Assembly: GCA_943736015.1 (NCBI GenBank)
Contig: OX031060.1
Span: 4,112,001 to 4,176,000 of the forward strand
From: Tridacna crocea
Taxonomy: Eukaryota; Mollusca; Bivalvia; Cardiida; Cardiidae
Length of the DNA stretch: 64,000 nucleotides
Direction of reading: 5' to 3'
Shown: positions 11,661 through 21,696 of the stretch, one piece after another
Layout: each line of letters begins with the position of its first letter
Position numbering within the stretch: position 1 is the first letter of the stretch
The notes under the pieces: generated by a model
Databases searched by the model: none
What the model was told of the DNA's origin: nothing
What the model saw: the letters and a program-made list of their open reading frames with translations, nothing else
Program-made: the position numbers and the translations under genes

Positions 11661-11890
11661 GTTAGCTCTTTACCACACAATCTCAATCTTTAACGACCCT
11701 GTAAAAGAAGTCTTTTGAGAACATTGTGAGGAAAGAAGAAAATGCTGGTAACCAACACTTTCTTCTTTTCCCTCAATGTTTTCTACATTGCTGGAAACAA
11801 ATTTCAAGTCTTCAGTCACCTTTCTTTTGTCGTCTGCAAATGCTTTCAATTTGGACTAGTCTAAAATTTTGTCATTTGGTAAAGAGTTAG
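11661..11890. mobile_element. PT element flanked by TTAG instead of TTAA
   Basis: The ends are CTCTTTACC and GGTAAAGAG, and the flanking tetramer is TTAG on both sides. The palindrome near 11727-11795 carries scattered unmatched changes ('GAGGAAAGAAGAAAATG', 'AACACTTTCTTC'). The segment 'TCGTCTGCAAATGCTTTC' is on the right. Confidence 0.85.
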
Positions 11891-11924
11891 TCGCGCTTAA
11901 CACTCTCAAGGTCAAGTAAAGTGG

Positions 11925-12125
11925 CATTATTTAAGAAATAATCTTCTTTCTATCTTGGTTTATCCTTCACCCCCCCCCCCCCCCCCCGAAGTTCTGAGTT
12001 ATGAGGCACAATAAATAATCCACTAGGGCGATAACCCGAGTGGTTTATTCTTTATGCCTCATAACTCACAACGTGGTTTATTGAACGATAAATCACGATA
12101 GAAAGAAGATTATTTCGATTCTAAC
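11925..12125. mobile_element. Hairpin element, 'CGATAGAAAGAAGATTATTT' family
   Basis: 'AAATAATCTTCTTTCTATC' on the left pairs with 'GATAGAAAGAAGATTATTTC' on the right. The inner arms pair through 'TTGAGTTATGAGGCACAATA' type sequence to a 'CTAGGGCGATAACCCGAGTGG' core. A run of about 18 C (11971-11988) breaks the left arm. The cleanest copy is at 25731-25885. Confidence 0.8.
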
Positions 12126-12163
12126 ATTGCAAATTCTTAATGAAAGGAAAACAAGTTCAAACT

Positions 12164-12557
12164 TAACGTAGTGGACCCGTAATAGAAAACAGCTATTTCC
12201 ACTATATTATTATCCTACAAAATGTGCTAATATTAAAAATGAGTATTATTGTACTACTTTCACCGAGCCGCTTTTTCATTTTTGTCCTTCCTAGAATTAT
12301 CATTTATAAATCTAAAACCGCCCTCTTCTCATTATGAACAAAAGAGTTGTGATAATTAACTCCCTTTTCTGGAAACTGACAAAAGTATCAACAGATAATT
12401 TGAAGATAGGCATCAAAGGAACTTCTGGTCTGGTAAAAATGTGCAAAAGTATAACATGTATATCTGTATAAATCTGCCTTTATCAATGGTCAAGAAATTT
12501 AATGCCATGCTGCACTAGAAGTACATGTATTACGGGTCCACTACCTTAAAGTATTTT
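12164..12557. mobile_element. TTAA-flanked inverted-repeat element (GTAGTGGACCCGTAAT ends)
   Basis: It begins 'TTAACGTAGTGGACCCGTAA' and ends 'TTACGGGTCCACTACCTTAA', giving ~20-bp terminal inverted repeats with TTAA at both edges. The interior shares words with 34170-34450, 47520-47720 and 31936-32304 ('TTTATAAATCTAAAACC' type, 'CCGAGCCGCTTTTTC'). This layout is non-autonomous and piggyBac-like. Confidence 0.75.
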
Positions 12558-12824
12558 AAACGCAGATCAAGATTGTATTCCATTAAATAACAGTTTGTCC
12601 TAGTTTCTAAACAAATAAAAACGCCGGATTTCGTTCAAAACTGCTGGATTTAATTCCATACAGACTGAATATGTTGCAATATGTGACCACTTAATCATTA
12701 AATGGTTGACCTATATACAGTTGTATCCCGGTTAACGAGAAGCTCCGCCCACAGTATTTTAGCTGGTCTTTGTAGAGTAAATATCAATCTAATGCATACA
12801 CTGTAGTGAAAAGGGCGGGGACTC
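12558..12824. other. Spacer
   Basis: Nothing recognised. Confidence 0.3.
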
Positions 12825-13072
12825 TGTAATGGTTAGAGCACAAAAAAGAGAATTCTTCGAGAAAATAAAAGCGAAGGCACTCTGCGCCGTAGCTTTTATT
12901 TTCTCGAAGAATTCTCTTCTTTGTGCTCTAACCAACTTAGTGATCGACTGGGTTTTTATATAAATCATTTTATAGAGACTGCATTCTCTATAAAGTTTGT
13001 CCTAGATATTATGCAAAGACATGCCTTCATTACCGCATGACCCTAAAAACACGCCCACATGACATAAGTAGC
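12825..13072. repeat. Segmental duplication block H, copy 1, with hairpin
   Basis: A hairpin at 12831-12933 pairs 'GGTTAGAGCACAAAAAAGAG' with its complement (about 46-bp arms, loop 'GAAGGCACTCTGCGCCGTA'). It is followed by 'TTAGTGATCGACTGGGTTTT' and 'CATTACCGCATGACCCTAAA'. The same block recurs at 15748-17773, where a LINE splits it. Confidence 0.9.
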
Positions 13073-14036
13073 CCAGTGTAAGCAATAATCACGCACCTAA
13101 CGTTTCGCGGCTTATTTTTTAATAAGCAAGAAGGTCGAACAAAAAAAAATCCGTATTCTTATCTATATTAACTTTAATCTTTTCTTTTTTACCATTGAGA
13201 ATTTAAGAAGCCGCTTGTCATTCACTGCAGTTGTCAATCCGAAAGTCCAATACAAATATGGCGGTTTGCCCTCTACGTCATCAATAGTCACGCACTTTCA
13301 AAAGTGAGTTCTGTATGGAGGACAAAACGGGTCATAATTCTAACTTATTAATCAATTTGAAACAGAGTTTGTAAGCGGTGAAATCTATAAGTTTTAAGTT
13401 TGAAACAGTTGAAAAATTGAACAAAAAGATATCTCAAAATAGCGAACAGTTTTTGAGTCAAAGAAATGAACATATTTACAAATGTCGTTTTTTTAAATAC
13501 TTTATAGAGTTAACTCTTCAACAGGTGCACATGGAACACTATGGCAAGGGCAATAAAAAAGATCTTTTACTCTAAGTCGCTAGATGCTGCAACAGAATTT
13601 GTGTCCAGTGCATAGAGTTCTCATTTTTTCTGTTTTATATAAGAAGTATGGTCTGTTTGGACCTCCATACTTCCTACATAATTTATTCATAATTATGTGA
13701 TACCCACGTGACCTCGTGGCTCGTGGCTCAGATGTAAACAAAAACCTACGACAACTGTCAGTCAAGTTGGATGACTGAAAACGAAAAAAATATGTCACTT
13801 TCACCTTCAAATTTTTGGGGTTAAGAAATATGTACCAAAATGACACTGATTATACAATTTGATCAAGAACTTATCGGCAGATTCCTTGCTTTCGACATTA
13901 TTACAGCTTGCGAAAGATCATCGGATGGAGACGCTAAAATTATCGTATGATATCATGGGTATTTGTGTAGATGATGTATTTGGTCGGCGATCAGCGGTGC
14001 GTGATTATTATGTAGCGTGAAAAAGCATACTCGGAG
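13073..14036. mobile_element. 964-bp insertion relative to the second duplicate, with short inverted ends
   Basis: Block H is followed directly by block Y at 17773/17774 in the second copy, but here they are 964 bp apart. Near the edges 'AATAATCACGCACC' (about 13084) and 'GGTGCGTGATTATT' (about 13997) are inverted repeats, suggesting a DNA element. No transposase frame is seen. Minus-strand and plus-strand frames inside are short and unrecognised. Confidence 0.5.
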
Positions 14037-14145
14037 GATATATCAAGAAACATGACTTTCATCAAATTTCATTGTTTTGTTTTATTGTAAAGACACGCCC
14101 GAAACACGAGAAAACAACACTATCACGTGTATTTCCTTATGTATA
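14037..14145. repeat. Segmental duplication block Y, copy 1
   Basis: 'TATCAAGAAACATGACTTTC' through 'AACACTATCACGTG' is near-identical to 17774-17875. Confidence 0.85.
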
Positions 14146-14157
14146 GGATATTGACTG

Positions 14158-14290
14158 AGTACGAGGTCTTTCCGTATAAGAACGACCTGGGCACGAGCTT
14201 CACGAAACACCGACAGCGCGAAGCGCTCGAGGTGTTTTGTGAAGCTCGTGCCCTGGTCGTTCTTATACGGAAAGACCGATGTACGAGGTC
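14158..14290. repeat. Hairpin, ~52-bp arms
   Basis: 'GAGGTCTTTCCGTATAAGAA' is matched inverted by 'TTCTTATACGGAAAGACC', with a GC-rich core 'GACAGCGCGAAGCGCTCGA'. Frames on both strands across it are an effect of the palindrome. Confidence 0.9.
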
Positions 14291-14984
14291 GATATCCGAC
14301 TTACATACCGGCCACCACCAGTATTGAGCAGACGATTTGACAGCCATTTCGAAAAGAACAGATACGTTTGATGACAAAAGGAAGCGTAAAATATGTTTTA
14401 TGGTTTTTTAACTTTTGGGTATTCCTTTTTCATTTATTTATCAGTTTTATTTTCTCGCTTGAACATTAATGTTGACTTGAAACTGACACCTCGTGAGCAT
14501 CAACCTTATTTCTTTTTAACTTGGGAAGGTTTGTTGATGCTGTACGAGTGAGTTCATTGCTCAATTTAGGTTCGAATTGATTGAAATACTCATCGATTTC
14601 AGCTTTTGCCGGTAACACTTGTGTTTTCATTTCTACAGGCTGTCCGTTTGCACTAATTCATCCAGTTCTGAAAGGCCATAGGTCAATATTCATTTATTGA
14701 TTGACTGAATGAATGAATGGCGTTTTACACCGCTTTCAGTCATACAAAGTCACTTCCAAAGAGGCTCAACATGGGGTCGAGCTTTTAGGACAGTTGGTCT
14801 CAAAGCGATTCTGATCATTCGACTATGGGAGTGATCGGGCCCCTCAAATTGCTTTCTTGAAACTAGCTGTGCCGGGTCAGCCATAGAAGGACAGTGCTCC
14901 TATGTCAGTTTTGCTTTCTCACATTAAGAAAAATAACAAGAGGGCTTTTTCGCTCCAGAGGCTAAACTGCGCTTATACGGACAA
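14291..14984. other. Spacer with possible SINE remnant
   Basis: 'GAATGGCGTTTTACACCGC' (about 14713) resembles an inverted SINE tail, but no head follows. Nothing else is recognised. Confidence 0.3.
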
Positions 14985-15640
14985 ATCAACAGTCGGTCTC
15001 ACAGGAAGTAGGGTGCATTAGAACCAAAATACAACAATACTAGAGACATGTTTTAGAACATGCGTCCGTCATTAACTTTTTGCCACTTTTGCTATTTAAT
15101 CTAGATGAAAACTAGAAAAAAAAGTTGGGTTTAGATATGAGAGAATGACATGTATGTAACAACAACCTAAGGATAAGGCACTTTATCTACAATGTTTAAA
15201 TATTGGCATTAATGTGACCGCAGATTTTGTAAATACGGGGAGGGGGAGGGGTGGATAGCTTTTTTTAATGATCGCTTTGAAAAAAATTATCAAAGAATTG
15301 CTGAGTTGGTCACCAATAAAAAATAGATTAAAATCTGTCTTACCAGAAAGAAGTATATTTACAAGATTTTTCCTGTTATTTACAAATTCATAAGAATCGG
15401 TATCACGCGAGTACCAATGTCCTTCACGAGCCTGTCTGCATGCATGGCTCAAGATCCATCAATTGCACGTGGACAGGTCTTTCTTGCACTGGAGCAGGTC
15501 TTTCCAGCACGTGGGCAGGTTTTCTATCTACGGAACAACCTGCTCACGTGCTGAGAGACCTGCTCTCGTGCATTCTATTGTTAAGACGGGTCATTCTGAA
15601 AAATATAGACCTGGTCCAAACAAAGGAGCCGGTATGTAAG
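14985..15640. repeat. Dispersed repeat, copy 2 (paralogue of 5695-6362)
   Basis: It is collinear with 5695-6362. The 'CACGTGGACAGGTCTTTC' and 'GGAGCAGGTCTTTCC' words are clearer here. Confidence 0.75.
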
Positions 15641-15747
15641 CACAGTACCCTCATGTTATGCGTGTCTCCAAGCCCAAATTTTGCGAAAGAAAAGATGGCA
15701 TTGCTGTCTTTACAATGGCGGAAGCCAAACCAAATTTTGACCTTTTG
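15641..15747 (+). pseudogene. Broken duplicate of the candidate first exon at 17954
   Basis: The sequence matches 17876-17985, including the start context ACAATGGCGGAAGCC. After MAEAKPNFDLL the frame meets a stop because block H follows immediately. The exon copy therefore ends at the junction of the duplication and has no splice donor. Confidence 0.5.
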
Positions 15748-15751
15748 TAAT

Positions 15752-15854
15752 GGTTAGAGCACAAAAAAGAGAATTCTTCGAGAAAATAAAAGCGAAGGCA
15801 CTCTGCGCCGTAGCTTTTATTTTCTCGAAGAATTCTCTTTTTTGTGCTCTAACC
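15752..15854. repeat. Block H hairpin, copy 2
   Basis: This is the same ~46-bp-arm hairpin as 12831-12933, with nearly no changes. The arms here are slightly better matched ('TTTTTTGTGC' against 'TCTTTGTGC' in copy 1). Confidence 0.9.
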
Positions 15855-15929
15855 AACTTAGTGATCGACTGGGTTTTTATATAAATCATTTTATAGAGAC
15901 TGCATTTTAAATAGGAATAAACGTTTATA

Positions 15930-17091
15930 CTGTACATTTGTAGATTTTAAAAAGGCATTCGACTGTGTAAATAGAAATGCTTTATGGTATAAAATGTATA
16001 GGGCCGGTATAGACGGAAAGTGTTAACGTATTATCAAAAGTATGTACAGTACAGTTAAGTCTTGTATAAAATTTAACAACAGCTATTCTGAATATTTCGA
16101 CATTTCACTCGGCCTTAAACAAGGGGAGGTAATTTCGCCCTCGATGTGGGCTCTTTTCATTGAAGACCTAGAGATGTTTCTACAAGTTGGTCCCAATTCG
16201 GGTATAAGTATTGACGATATAATCATTATTCTATTACTATTTGCAGACGATATGATCATTTTTGGAAATTTCCCAGAGGACTTGCAAATCAGCCTGAATA
16301 GATTAAAGGATTATTGTAAAAACTGGAGTTTAGAAGTAAATGCTTCAAAAACCAAAGTTATGATATTTCGTATAAAAGGAAAAACATTTCTGCATGAAAA
16401 GTTTTATTATGGAAATGAGGAACTTGAAAATGTTGACAACTTTTCATACTTAAGTACTGTCTTTTCATATACAGGCAATTTTGAACATAATAACGAACAA
16501 ATCGTTGGCAAAGCGCTAAAAGCGTTGAATGTGTTATTAATGAATTGTCATAAATATAAGTTAAAACCTAAAACTTCATGTCTGTTGTTTGATTCTTTCG
16601 TTGGTAGTATATTGAATTATGCAGCAGAAATATCCGGGTTTTCTAAATCAAAAGATATAGAAAGAATTCACCTTAAATTTTGTAAGAGTATTTTAAACGT
16701 AAGGAAGAGCACTAGTAATGCCACTGTTTATGCAGAGCTTGGACGTTACCCGCTATATATCACGCGCTATGTACATATCATTAAGTATTGGTTTAAATTG
16801 ATTAATACAAACAATATTTTGCTGAAAAGGGTATATGACTTTGCGAAACAAGATTGTTTGAAAGGTTTGAATAACTGGGTATCTAATGTACGTAGATTAT
16901 TAAACGAAAATGGGTTCTCCTATGTATGGGAGAATCCATTTTCTGTTAATATCAAATCTTTTATACCTATTTTCAGACAGCAGATATTAGACAACTTCAT
17001 TCAAACGAATATGTCCACAATTGAAAAATCACCATCACTAGTTTTGTACCATCAGTTAAATGAAACTTGTAACTATAAAAAACTATCTTGA
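15930..17091 (+). pseudogene. LINE reverse transcriptase, partial, with stop and frameshift
   Basis: Translation begins inside the palm with TFVDFKKAFDCVNRNALW (motif A), then meets an in-frame TAA at 16024-16026. From 16042 a 349-codon frame continues with GLKQGEVISPSMWALFI and the catalytic box FADD (residues 67-70 of that frame), followed by thumb-like sequence. It runs out of frame near 17050-17091, where the reading continues one frame over. The element makes cDNA by target-primed reverse transcription when intact. This copy lacks the endonuclease and the RT start and is dead. The clade was not assigned. Confidence 0.85.
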
Positions 17092-17452
17092 TGTTTTGCC
17101 CTATTACTTAAGAATATATGTCTGCAGATTTAGGACATCTTCGCACTCGTTGCGAATTCAGACTGATCGATTTAGCCGAATTAGAATTCCAAGAAATGAG
17201 AGAATTTGCAGAGTATGTAACGTAGGAGAAATAGAAGATGAGTATCACTTTATTTTGAAATGTCCGTGCTATGATTTTCTTCGTAGAAAGTACTTGAAAA
17301 AAATATATTATGTACGACCAAATATGTTTAAATTGGTCGAACTATTGAATTCTAATAAAAAATGTGAGTTATTTAAATTAGCGTTATACTTAAAGTTAGC
17401 ATTAATAGAGAGAACAAACTTTTTTCACTCAGAGAATGCAGTTGATAGTTAA
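17060..17452 (+). pseudogene. LINE C-terminal region with CxxC-H-C finger
   Basis: This is a shifted-frame continuation of the RT frame. It contains ERICRVCNVGEIEDEYHF followed by KCPCYDFLRRKYL, the Cys-Cys-His-Cys knuckle common at LINE ORF2 C-termini. The stop is at 17450-17452, and about 240 bp of 3' UTR follows. Confidence 0.75.
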
Positions 17453-17695
17453 ATCATCTACACCTCTATGAAACTACAATTGCCATTTTATAGAAATAAC
17501 CTTCTTTTCTTCTTCTTCTTCCCCTTTCAAGATTTCCAGAAATTATTATTTTTACTTATGTAATCCACAGCTACAATTATGTCTCATGGTTTCTTTAAAA
17601 TGACCTTGATATTGTATTATATATGACATGTGAAGTTTGTGACTATGTACATTGTACTTGTCAATAAAGAATCTATCTATCTATATATCTATCTA

Positions 17696-17985
17696 TAAAG
17701 TTTGTCCTAGGTATTATGCAAAGACATGCCTTCATTACCGCATGACCCTAAAAACACGCCCACATGACATAAGTATATCAAGAAACATGACTTTCATCAA
17801 ATTTCATTGTTTTGTTTTATTGTAAAGACACGCCCGAAACACGAGAAAATAACACTATCACGTGGATTTCCTGATGCACAGTATCCTCATGTTATGCGTG
17901 TCTCCAAGCCCAAATTTTGCGAAAGAAAAGTGCATGGCATTGCTGTCTTTACAATGGCGGAAGCCAAACCAAATTTTGACCTTTT
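17696..17985. repeat. Segmental duplication blocks H-end, Y copy 2 and X copy 2
   Basis: 17696-17773 completes block H. 17774-17875 matches 14037-14140. 17876-17985 matches 15641-15747. The order X-H-Y-X indicates a tandem duplication event older than the LINE insertion. Confidence 0.8.
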
Positions 17986-18074
17986 CTTAGGAAATGACTT
18001 CGACGAAATTTTCAAGGATAATATATCATGTTTGCAATTGTTGCAATTGCCCACACAAGAACTTGTAAAAACAG
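17954..18074 (+). CDS. Candidate first coding exon, unknown product
   Basis: ATG at 17954 sits in a good start context (ACAATGGCG). It opens MAEAKPNFDLFLGND, then an acidic, leucine-rich stretch ending ELVKT, and reaches a donor-like ACAG|GTAACT at 18074/18075. The 40 complete codons plus one base have no stop. A divergent second copy of the same exon-donor unit lies at about 19590-19665, and a broken copy is at 15641. No domain is recognised. It may belong to a multicopy gene or to a transposon-derived gene; no downstream exon was found. Confidence 0.35.
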
Positions 18075-18439
18075 GTAACTAATACGATTTATGATTGCAG
18101 TCCTTTTTTTTTTCAAAAAATACAAGTTCACATGTTTATCAATAGATTTCGTTCTTGAGGGTACATGCAAAACACTATAAATTTTAGTATATGTTGATTT
18201 TTCAATGTCAACATTTTAGGTATCACAAATGTAACCACTTCTCATTATAAATGCGTTGTCCTTGGATATATAAGATAATCTAGGTATGACATTTGTAAAT
18301 AATCTACCATCTCAATTGTTGTTGTTCCTCCTTATCAATTGTTATCAAATGAGGTCGACATTTTAAGAGATTGAATAATTGGTTAATTTATAGATGATTG
18401 TTATTTTTACACCGCTTCTGTTTCCTGCCTTTTTCACAC

Positions 18440-18602
18440 CAGTACTGACACAACTTTCTTTCCAAAGCCACTGATTAATTTTCTCACATGCATCAGAAGT
18501 GAGATGCAAAAGTTTACCGGAAAGAGAGTTCGCCGCTGCCAGGTATCGAACCCGTAACCTCCAGGTTACGAGTCAGATACACTACCCATACGTGGCTGGG
18601 CT
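18440..18602 (-). mobile_element. SINE (inverted), tRNA head included
   Basis: The minus strand reads a tRNA-like head with B-box 'GGTTACGGGTTCGATACC', then a body complementary to 'CTTTCTTTCCAAAGCCACTG'. It is present in both duplication units, so it predates the duplication. Confidence 0.65.
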
Positions 18603-19288
18603 GCTTTTAATATGCTGGAGCCTAAAGTTTTGGCATCTTGTAAAGAGTGCATGGCAAGCATTTTCGGACTTTCCTTAATACCTGTACTTGCTAAATACTA
18701 TCTTTTTTAGGGTTATTTTTAAAAGAAAACAAAAGGACAACTTGAACTTTTCTAAAAATTAATCAGTTGGCTCTTGCTGTAGATAAACTTTTTTACTTTC
18801 ATAATTTTCAAATGTCATTTCTTTGTTGTCAAATTTTTGTCATGATACAGAACGGACAACGCGCAATCAGTCCATAAATTTTAATATTGCGCTGTTTAGC
18901 ACAATGTTGCAATTCATGATCAGACTACACGTTCCGAGTCTGCAGATTGATCGTTAAAGTTCGCAAAAGCTACTTGGGTCGTCCATTTGGGTGTAAAATT
19001 TATTGGGGGTAAAAATATAGAGAAGAAAAATCATATTTTGTTTCATGTCTTAAGTCCTTTATTGCAATTTCCCCTTTTTCTGCAATATTTTCTAAATGCA
19101 AACTTTCACCGATAACATACAGGATTACTTGGTAAAGGGTTTAGGTTGTGTTGTAACAAGTTTCAAATCGTGCTTTAAATGGTTGGGAGGAGCATGGATT
19201 AATTTTATGTAGATGTGGGAGGAGCCAGTAGAATTCATACGTGCGGAACGGCTGTCTTTATTTCAAGCAGATAACATTTTATGGACTT

Positions 19289-19516
19289 TTAACCCTTTCC
19301 CAAACAATCCCTGGTTTTTACGGGTCAGGAATAGAACCCTTTGGAAACATTGTGGGAAAAGGAGAAAATGCTGGTAACCAGCATTTTCTCCTTTTTCCAC
19401 AATGTTTTCTACCCTATCATATAGAAAAATCATCTTTTTAGCAACTGTTAATTTGTCATCTGCAAAATGCTTTCACTTTGGTCAGGTCCAAATTTTGCCG
19501 TTTGGGAAAGGGTTAA
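19289..19516. mobile_element. PT element, reference copy with proven ends
   Basis: TTAA at 19289-19292 is followed by CCCTTTCCCAAAC; the right end GTTTGGGAAAGGG is followed by TTAA at 19513-19516. The palindrome covers about 19342-19410, centre 'CTGGTAACCAG'. Unit 2 of the duplication reads 'ATGGACTTTTAAGAGGTAG' at 20993-21011 with a single TTAA and no element. The insert is therefore 220 bp (19293-19512) plus one duplicated TTAA. Confidence 0.97.
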
Positions 19517-19895
19517 GAGGTAGAAAATTTCCACAAATACTCCTCTCTGATTGGACAAAAAAATAAGTCGATCACTAACTTAGGAATGACTTAGACAAAA
19601 TTTTCAAGGATTTATCATGTACGCAATTGTTGCAATTGCCCACACAAGAACTTGTAAAAACAGGTAACTGATATGATTTATGATTGCAGTCCTTTTTTTT
19701 CTTTTTTCAAATAATACAAGTTCACATGTTTATCAGTAAATTTCGTTTTTTAGGGTACATGCAAAACACTATTAATTTTAGTATAATTATGTTGATTTTT
19801 CAATGTCAACACTTTAGGTACCACAAATCTATCCACTTTTCATTTATAAATGCGTTGTCCTTGGATATATAAGATAATCTAGGTATGACATTTGT

Positions 19896-20116
19896 CAAAT
19901 GGCCAACTAAAATTGCTAATAGTCTTTCGGATGAGACATTAACCCAGGCCCCGTGTGACGGTGCTATACTCCGAACACGTTAAAGAACCAGGCGAAGCTC
20001 TCAGTAGTGTCGACCTGTATCCTTGCACTATCCCCCGTAACAACTAACCGTCTTCTGGGGGCGTCGCTCAGATGGGCAACCGGTAGCGACGATAAATATA
20101 TGGAAATAACAAACAA
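19896..20116 (+). mobile_element. SINE, 5'-truncated, with 8-bp target duplication
   Basis: The insert reads 'GGCCAACTAAAATTGCTAAT', 'AGTCTTTCGGATGAGACATT', 'GTGTGACGGTGCTATACTCC' and 'GGGCGTCGCTCAGATGGGCA', and ends A-rich. ACATTTGT occurs at 19888-19895 and again at 20117-20124. Unit 1 has a single copy ('GACATTTGTAAATAATC' near 18289), so the insertion is later than the duplication. A full-length inverted relative with its tRNA head lies at 38317-38605. Confidence 0.9.
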
Positions 20117-20269
20117 ACATTTGTAAACAATCTACCATCTCAATTGTTGTTGTTCCTCGTTATCAATTATCACATGAGGTCGACAGTTTAAGAGATTGAA
20201 TAATTGGTTAATTTATTGATGATTGTTATTTTACACCGCTTCTGTTTCCTTGCTTTTTCACACTTGTAC

Positions 20270-20422
20270 TAACACAACTTTCTTTCCAAAGCCACTGACT
20301 AATTTTCTCACATGCATCAGAGGTGAGATGCAAAAGTTCACCGTAAAGAGAGTTCGCCGCAACCAGGTATCGAACCCGTGACCTCCAGGTTACGAGTCAG
20401 ATACACTAACCATTGTACGTGC
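20270..20422 (-). mobile_element. SINE (inverted), duplicate of 18440-18602
   Basis: Same features as the unit 1 copy: 'GTATCGAACCCGTGACCTCC' on the + strand is the tRNA B-box region read backwards. Confidence 0.65.
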
Positions 20423-21582
20423 TGCTTTTAATATGCTAGAGCCTAAAGTTTAGGCATCTTGTAAAGAGTGCATGGCAAGCATTTTCGGACTTTACTTTAT
20501 ACCTGTACTTGCTAAATACTATCTTTTTTTTTTTTTGGGGGGGGGGGGGGGGAGGGGGGAGGTATTTTTAAAAGAAAACAAAAAGACAAGTTGAACTTTT
20601 CTAAATACTAATCAGTTGGCTCTTGCTGTAGATAATCTTTTTTACTTTCGAGATTTTCAAATGTCATTTCTTTGTTGTCAAATTTTTGGGTCGTCTATTT
20701 GGGTGTAAGATTTATTGGGGGTAAAAATATAGAGAAGAAAAATCAGATTTTGTTTTATTACTCAATTCCTCTATTGCAATTTCCCCTTTTTCTGCAATAT
20801 TTTCTAAAATCAAACTTTCACCGATAACATACAGGATTACTTGGTAAAGGGTTTAGGTTGTGTTGTAACAAGTTTCAAATCGTGCTTTAAATGGTTGGGA
20901 GGAGCATGGATTAATTTTATGTAGATGTGGGAGGAGCCAATAGAATTCATACGTGCGGAACGGCTGTCTTTATTTCAAGCAGACAAAATTTTATGGACTT
21001 TTAAGAGGTAGAAAATTTCCACAAATACTCCTCTCTGATTGGATTAAAATTAGGTCGATCACTAATGCTTCAAAGAGCATGAAATTCGGCCGATTCCGTA
21101 CCTAAATCTAACCTCGTCCGTACGACCTCGATGAAGTTATTCTCATCTGTCTTTCTGTCGGTTAAAACTTCAATCAGAATTGATAAAAAATTAATGTAGA
21201 TATACGAACTGTTCGTCGCCTGAAATATGGTTCGAAAGATTTCGATAGAAAATCAAAACCCATGTTTTCTTTTGGAAGAGGAGCCTGACAATTTTCAGAA
21301 CGGTATACCGGCGTATTTCCGGGTGTACCGATCTGCTGCGGATATAATGGCTACCATCACCCTTGATATGCCGAATGAGCCTGACTGCAGACAATTGTCC
21401 TGAAACTAGTTCAAGGACAACCTAAATAATAGTTTTAACACCGTACGACTGAAAACGCACACGGTTCGTACAACCGTCAATCAAAAGAGGCGTGTCGAAC
21501 CGAGCTTTCTGTCGTTCTTGTATGGCTCTTTCCACCCATCCTTAGCTGTCAGTCAGTTAGAAAGTAGGGCAAACTGTAAGTT

Positions 21583-21689
21583 AGTTATTGATCAATATCT
21601 TTCATTTGTATGAAACTAATTCGTCGGTCGGCTTCGCCTCCCTCCGATTTAATTCCATACAAATGAAATATATGATCAATAACTTATAC
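21583..21689. repeat. Hairpin, ~38-bp arms
   Basis: 'TTATTGATCAATATCTTTCA' pairs with 'GAAATATATGATCAATAA', around a loop with 'CGGTCGGCTTCGCCTCC'. It abuts the partial element at 21697. Confidence 0.75.
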
Positions 21690-21696
21690 TTACTCA

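Larger units (their letters stand above)
15907..17695 (+). mobile_element. 5'-truncated LINE inserted in block H
   Basis: It contains reverse transcriptase (15.9-17.1 kb) and a C-terminal Cys-His finger frame. The 3' end reads 'TCAATAAAGAATCTATC' then (TCTA)n. Block H copy 1 reads uninterrupted through 'GACTGCATTCTCTATAAAG' at about 12969-12995. Here 'GACTGCATT' precedes and 'ATAAAG' follows the insert, so copy 1 is the empty site. The 5' end starts inside the RT domain, as expected for target-primed truncation. Confidence 0.9.
17986..19575. repeat. Tandem duplication, unit 1
   Basis: It starts at 'CTTAGGAAATGACTTCGACG' and ends near 'GATCACTAACTTAGGAATGAC', where unit 2 begins with the related 'TTAGGAATGACTTAGACAAA'. 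It is collinear with 19576-21066 across the exon-like start, 'CAATTGTTGCAATTGCCCAC', the SINE, the 'GTATCGAACCCGTAACCTCC' tRNA-like stretch and 'GGTTGGGAGGAGCATGGATT'. Unit 1 alone contains a PT element (19293-19512), and unit 2 alone contains a SINE (19896-20116). Confidence 0.9.
19576..21066. repeat. Tandem duplication, unit 2
   Basis: Second unit, a few percent diverged from 17986-19575. It lacks the PT element and part of the 18.85-18.95-kb stretch, and carries its own SINE insertion and a G-run of about 16 at 20537-20552. Confidence 0.9.

Noticed and set aside
21227..21403. 58-codon frame on the + strand (starts MVRKISIENQNP)
   Set aside because: Codon use looks plausible and it lies upstream of the glycosyltransferase, but it ends in its own stop, is not hydrophobic and cannot be the missing membrane anchor.
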